This document shows positions 58,999-64,000 of a stretch of DNA of 64,000 bases, piece after piece. The translations under genes were made by a program, and so were the position numbers. The stretch covers positions 93,791,381 to 93,855,380 of the forward strand of contig JALJCS010000001.1 in the NCBI GenBank assembly GCA_023055355.1. Reading direction: 5' to 3'. The notes beneath the pieces were generated by a model that saw only the letters and a list, made by a program, of their open reading frames with translations, had not been told where the DNA came from and did not search any database. Origin of the DNA: Agelaius tricolor. Lineage: Eukaryota > Chordata > Aves > Passeriformes > Icteridae. Every line of letters starts with the position of its first letter. The stretch's first letter is position 1.

Positions 58999-60949
58999 AA
59001 AATTCAGAAACCTTCCTCTAAAACCAGCAAGTAACCATCCCTCAGCCAGTGCCAGCATTGCTCCCCTTCAGGCAGCCAAGCCAAGGGGCTGCACCTCTGA
59101 GGGGATGCAGGGTGAACCTTGGCCATTCTTGTTCTGGGGCTTGTTCAGCCTCTGTTTCTCTAGGAGCTGTGCCATACTGGGGGGCCCTCCTCAGCCACAC
59201 AAAGGTGACCTTATTGCCAAAAGAACTCCCTTGGCTGAGGGAACGCAGCTGCACCCAAGCCTGGACTGTGCCGTGCCTGCAGGGGATGCTGCAGAGGGCA
59301 GTAACAAACATTAGGCTGGTTGGGGATGCAAAGGTCAGAGCCTGAGTAAAGCCGTGCTGGAAGGGAGAGAAAGCATGGGATGCAGACATGGATGGAAAAA
59401 GGAAGGAAGAAGAGGTTCAGCATCTCAGTGGTAGCAGTGGCTTTGCCTGTTGGAGTGAGGGTGCAGAGGGCTGCCTGCCCAGCCCACTCCCCATGCTGAG
59501 CACTGTATCTGCCTTTGGCTCACAGGCCCTTCTCAAATAAATGAGTTGTCACTGCCCTGGCTCTCCCAGAAAAGCCGGTATCCCACCAGAGCTAAGAACT
59601 AAATGAGTCCTTGTTTTTCCTCCATTTGAGTCAGTTCACCACAAGCACATGTCCCTCTTGGCAGGGAAAGGGCTGGTGCACCACAAGAGGGTCTCGTGTG
59701 CTGGGGCAGAGCGCTCACAATCCGGGGGAGGTCAAACAGAGCAGAAATACACATTCTTACAATGTGGTGGTGGTTTTAAATAAATTATGCAGGGTTTTTT
59801 TTTCCCCCGAAGGATTCCTTTATAGTGCAGGGTACAGTCCCGCACGCAGTTAACAAAATCCCTGCTGCCGGCAGTGCTGTGGTGCCCTCAAGTGGATGCA
59901 GAACTCTGAGAAATGTGCTACACTCCCTGCTCCCTGCCTCGCAAACCCAGCCTGCAAACAAAGCTCCCGCTCACCGCAAGAGCTCTTTGCAATGCCAGAG
60001 GAATAAATGTGCTTCAACATTAGGACTGCCAGACCGAAAGTTTCTCACTTAAGAAAAATTTATTTTTCGAGACATTATTTGATTTATGAAAAAAACCAAA
60101 AAAACTTCAAAAGGGGGATTAGTTGCAGCACTACCCTCATGATATTTCCAAGGAATAAGCTGGAAATAGAGATGCTTTTGGGTCCAACCACAGACCAAAA
60201 GCCCTTGAGCTTGATTCCCCACACCACATGCAGTATTGCTGGCCTTCCTCTAGAAACTGGCAGTAGATACCAAATTACCTGGCATCAGTCAGTCCCCATC
60301 AGTGTGCCATCCAACCACTTCTCAGCGCCAGCAGATGTGAAATACCCCATTTCCCACCTGCTGCTTTCACTGGTGGCAAGTTACCCATGCAGGGCTTCCT
60401 CCTCCTCCTGACTGTCCTTCCCATATGCTGCATTCTTCTTTGTTACATCACAGAGATGTAGGGGCAACACAGGCTCTAACAGCCAGTCTTACAGAACACA
60501 GGGAAGACCTTGAGAGGCTGGAAAGGTAATAAAAACATCCTGACACCCAGGTCACATAATTTTAAAAAATCCCTAATTTTCTTTTAAAACTACACAGTGA
60601 GCATGGCTGTGCTTACTGCTCAGAGGCACAGGGTAAATCATGCTACTGCTAGAGAGAACTCGAATCATGGGGGAATGACACAGAACTTAACAGCAGATAT
60701 TGGCTAATTTACCTCAGCTAAACACTGCACAGGCAGAGGTTCTGTTGGAGGAGCACTGCAGGTGCTGGTCTGGGGCACACACATGCCCAGCTCACTGCCT
60801 ACCACAGCCCTTTCCACAGAGCAATTCCCCAGCAGTCCCAGCTTATCCTGGTGCCCAGGGCAGGGCTTGGCATTTGCTCCTGATGAATTTTATGGGGTTC
60901 CTGTTTATCCATTCCTCCAGCCTACCTGGGAAAAGCATGCCTGACCTCA

Positions 60950-61300
60950 AGCATTAATCATCTGCAAGTTTGATGAGGGTGCATTGCATTGCCTCCTCCA
61001 GGCCATCGATGATGTAGAATAGGACACACCCCAGCAACAAGTAGAGAACTGTAGGGGTCTGAAAGTGCAACCCATGAACCACTGCCCTCTGATCCCAGTC
61101 ATCCAGCCAGCATTTCACCCATCTTCTAGTTGTCCATCTACCCTTCCACCCAATCCCTAATATCCTGCCATGCTTACAAGAGTTTTATGAGGGGCGGTGC
61201 CAAAAGTCTTGCTAAAGTCAAAGGAAACATCATCTCTTGCTCACCCCTCATTCCCAGATCCAGTCATTTCACCACAGAAAGCCACCTGATTAGTCAAGGG
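60950..61300 (-). mobile_element. CR1 LINE ORF2 (reverse transcriptase) fragment, reverse orientation
   Basis: Read on the minus strand, this matches the internal part of CR1 reverse transcriptase. CCTTTGACTTTAGCAAGACT encodes a variant of the conserved YLDFSKAFD motif, followed by remnants of the segment that in intact copies leads to the downstream GVPQGSVLG-type motif. The frame is decayed. Unlike the other copies it lacks the CR1 3' end, so it is an internal remnant. Confidence 0.75.
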
Positions 61301-64000
61301 TGACTTAATCTTGTGAGCAGCTGTGGAAAGAACTGGCAATACAAGACTAAAGCTACATCAAACCATATTGATTAGAAAGAACATTCCTAGGTGCATAGAG
61401 GAATCATGGCCAACCAGAGTCAAACAGAAGCAGCTGTCCAGCTGAGCAGGAATGAATACAAATCTTCCTAAAGCAGTGAACTAAGTTCAAAAATGTCTTA
61501 CCTAACTTTGTTCTCTGAATCAGCTGCTTTAGAGTATTCCTATGCAAAAGTATCCAAGCCACTGTTAAAAACCTGGTAAAGTTTTAACTCTCAAAGCAGT
61601 TAATTAAAGAACCTGATTACAATACCTGTGAGTCACTTAAGGAGTGCATGGGCAATGCATTCCTAAAACACCAGCAGGACATGGAGCTTCTAGCATGTGG
61701 GCCAGGCACAAACAGACCCCAGCAAGCAGCGTGTTTGAGCAGAAACAGCAGCTTTGACCACAGCCTATAGTGACAGAAAATTTTAGACTCACTACTGGAA
61801 GACCAGTGTTTGAACAAAAAACATGCCTTTCAGACAGTCAAAAAGCTCTGTGTGCTTTCAGTCAACATAGGTAACACACAAATCAAATGCTAACCTGGGA
61901 GATATTTGGTGAGTGCAGAAATTTTTCCCTGGGGATCCATCAGAAGTGAGATAAACTATAGTGCACAGCCAGTGGCATGTCAGTTTTGTACAGCTCAGCC
62001 AACCATTACAAGAGCTATAACTAAACACAATACCTTACCAAAAGAAGGCAGAGCTATGAATACAAAAGATTGTTCATAATCTCTTAGTGACAGATGAGGA
62101 AGCTCTCAGTACAGGTAGAAACATGTTTAAAGGCACCTAGACTGTAAGTAATACAATTATTTTTTATAGAGAGATTTAAGAAAGCTAAATGACATTTCAT
62201 ATTGCTTGAAGGTGGTCTGAGGACACTGTCAACACCTGCCAGTTCTATGCCAAAAATACAGGCCCATGCAGAGAACAGGAGGGACTGCTGCCATTGCCAC
62301 AGCAGCCCTTACACCAATGCCACTATCAATTTGGCATTGACTGGACAATGACATATTGCTCTGTAGCATCATTCCTGATAACAAACCCCAGGACAGCACC
62401 AAAAGAAACCCTGCTCACTCCTGGCACTTTGTTCTGACTGTGGGACAGCTGAAGGAAGCAAACCTGCACTCTGGCTGCCACTGGTACACACCTGGTCTGG
62501 ATACAGTCACAGCTCACATTAAAAGCTTGCAGTCATTAATACAAGGGCAACCAGTAAGCAGCAGTTACTTGCAGCAGAAATACAACATCAAGTTACTTGC
62601 AGAAATGAAACATAAAGCAATTAAAAGGTGATGCTTTGATCAAGCCAAATAGTTGAGTTCAAGCTGTAGAAAATGCAGCAGAATATCCTTCTGCTGAGGA
62701 GATCTCTTCTGGCCCTTAGTGCTCACCAAGCACCAGTCCTGACCCAACCTGAAATGCACTTCCCAGGGCAGGCTTGTGGCCACACCAAACCAGAAGCATG
62801 AGGAGAGCACTCATTTATGGCTTTCCTCAGACCAAGCTCCTCAGGCTTCTGATTCCTTTCTGACCATTCTGGCCAGCAGGTGACATCACCTTCTGGCCAC
62901 CCTGGCCAGCAGCACTGCCTACAGGAAAGAGCTGCTCTCCAGAAACATAGAGGCTAAAAAAGAGATTAATATCACCATATGCCATACCCTTTGGGAGGCT
63001 GGCAACCTCGAAAATAAAAAGTTCAAGGCACAAACTAGAGAGAGACATTTCTCCTTACCAAATAGCTCTTAAATCTGTAAGTCCAAAAGCCAGGCAGTTT
63101 CATTTTGTTAAGCAAAGAGGATAGAAGGGTTGCAAGATACTCTTTTAGAACTTTTCAAATTTTTTTTTTTTCATCTAAAAGGTAATCAAAATGAACAGGA
63201 TGTTCTCCTACATAAAAAGAAACAGGGAAAATGAGGACAACAGACACATAACTAATTTACATCTAACCCAAAAGAAATCTATTCTCTGCCTCAGTTTTCA
63301 GTGAGGATCATGACGTCTCCTTGGAGCAAAGGCATGGTAGCCATTGCACCTGAGCATGCTGTTGCACAACCCCCTTGTCCTGGAACTGGAAGAGCAGCTG
63401 TACTTGCAGGGAAGGGAAGGTGCTGATCACCATCCTGAGATGCATCATTGCACACCTGCCCCAGGCCATTCTTTCCTTAGCATCCCATACTGGCCAGAGA
63501 CAAGCTCTGAGGCAGCATGGACCTTAATTCTAACCCCAACAAGCTGCTTTTCAGCGACTTTGAAAGGATTAGCATATGAAACTACAGCTTAGGTAGACAC
63601 ATTTTGAAGTGAATGTAACATGGTTGGAGATTAGCAAGACTACAAAGGCAATAAATGTGCTGATCCATGCAAGACTAACTAGCCTGACCTCAAAAGTATG
63701 TCTTGATTAAAAATATGTAACAATAATGTAGAAATTGACACAAAATGCAGCTTGGGTATTTATGATAAATGAGACCTTACTGAGTAGTTTATGACAGTCA
63801 GAAGATCAAGATGCATTCCATATATCTTCCCATGCATCTTCTGGCATGACTTTTTAATGATTGAAATGAGGGAAAAGTGAACCATTAAGACAGATGACAA
63901 CATACAGTACTAACATTCATGTTCATCATACGACTTTGGATGTTATCCTGCTGGTCAGAAAGAAATCAGAAGCCTGAGTTACTCAGTGCAAAGCAGAACC

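Larger units (their letters stand above)
44927..64000. other. Non-coding region upstream of the NR0B gene
   Basis: About 19 kb with CR1 pieces at 45.1, 47.4, 48.2-48.7, 58.2-59.0 and 60.95-61.3 kb, a solo ERVL-type LTR at 56.0-56.6 kb and small simple repeats. Base composition becomes moderately more GC-rich beyond 52 kb. I find no TTK exon, although TTK is the upstream neighbour of BCKDHB in human. One exon-like stretch at 57258-57419 is discussed under findings. Confidence 0.7.

Overview
This is a 64 kb piece of vertebrate nuclear DNA, almost certainly from a bird. It is AT-rich, intron-bearing and free of mammalian SINEs. Its recognisable interspersed repeats are nearly all CR1 LINE fragments, plus one solo LTR of the ERVL type found in bird genomes. 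The bird assignment rests on this repeat content and on protein similarity; the species cannot be told from the sequence.

Two protein-coding genes can be supported, both on the minus strand. (1) BCKDHB, the E1-beta subunit of the mitochondrial branched-chain 2-oxoacid dehydrogenase complex. Exons 1 to 4 lie at 21930-22065, 19356-19433, 16726-16794 and 303-436. All splice sites are GT-AG and the phases are consistent, giving the first 139 residues; the remaining exons lie beyond the left edge. The gene starts in a CpG island at about 21540-22400. (2) A complete two-exon orphan nuclear receptor of the NR0B family (SHP/DAX-1 type, closest to SHP/NR0B2). Exon 1 is at 44160-44763 and exon 2 at 39476-39729, joined by a phase-1 intron at the position used in SHP and DAX-1. 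The predicted protein has 285 residues. A TATA box, nuclear-receptor half-sites and an early poly(A) signal fit the gene model.

Layout from left to right: 1-302 intron 4 of BCKDHB; 303-22065 BCKDHB exons 4 to 1 with three introns (the largest about 16.3 kb); 22066-22400 promoter and CpG island; 22400-39430 intergenic DNA with CR1 remnants and small tandem duplications; 39430-44840 the NR0B gene, whose intron holds a CR1 and a striking fold-back repeat; 44840-64000 non-coding DNA with several CR1 pieces, one solo ERVL LTR and one weak exon-like stretch at 57258-57419.

The most interesting point is the NR0B gene immediately 5' of BCKDHB. In human, NR0B2 is at 1p36.11 beside TENT5B, while BCKDHB is at 6q14.1 in the neighbourhood of TENT5A, with TTK as its upstream neighbour. 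The gene here therefore sits in the paralogous location. It may be a relocated NR0B2 or a duplicate kept in birds and lost in mammals. No CRISPR arrays, operons, tRNA or rRNA genes were seen.
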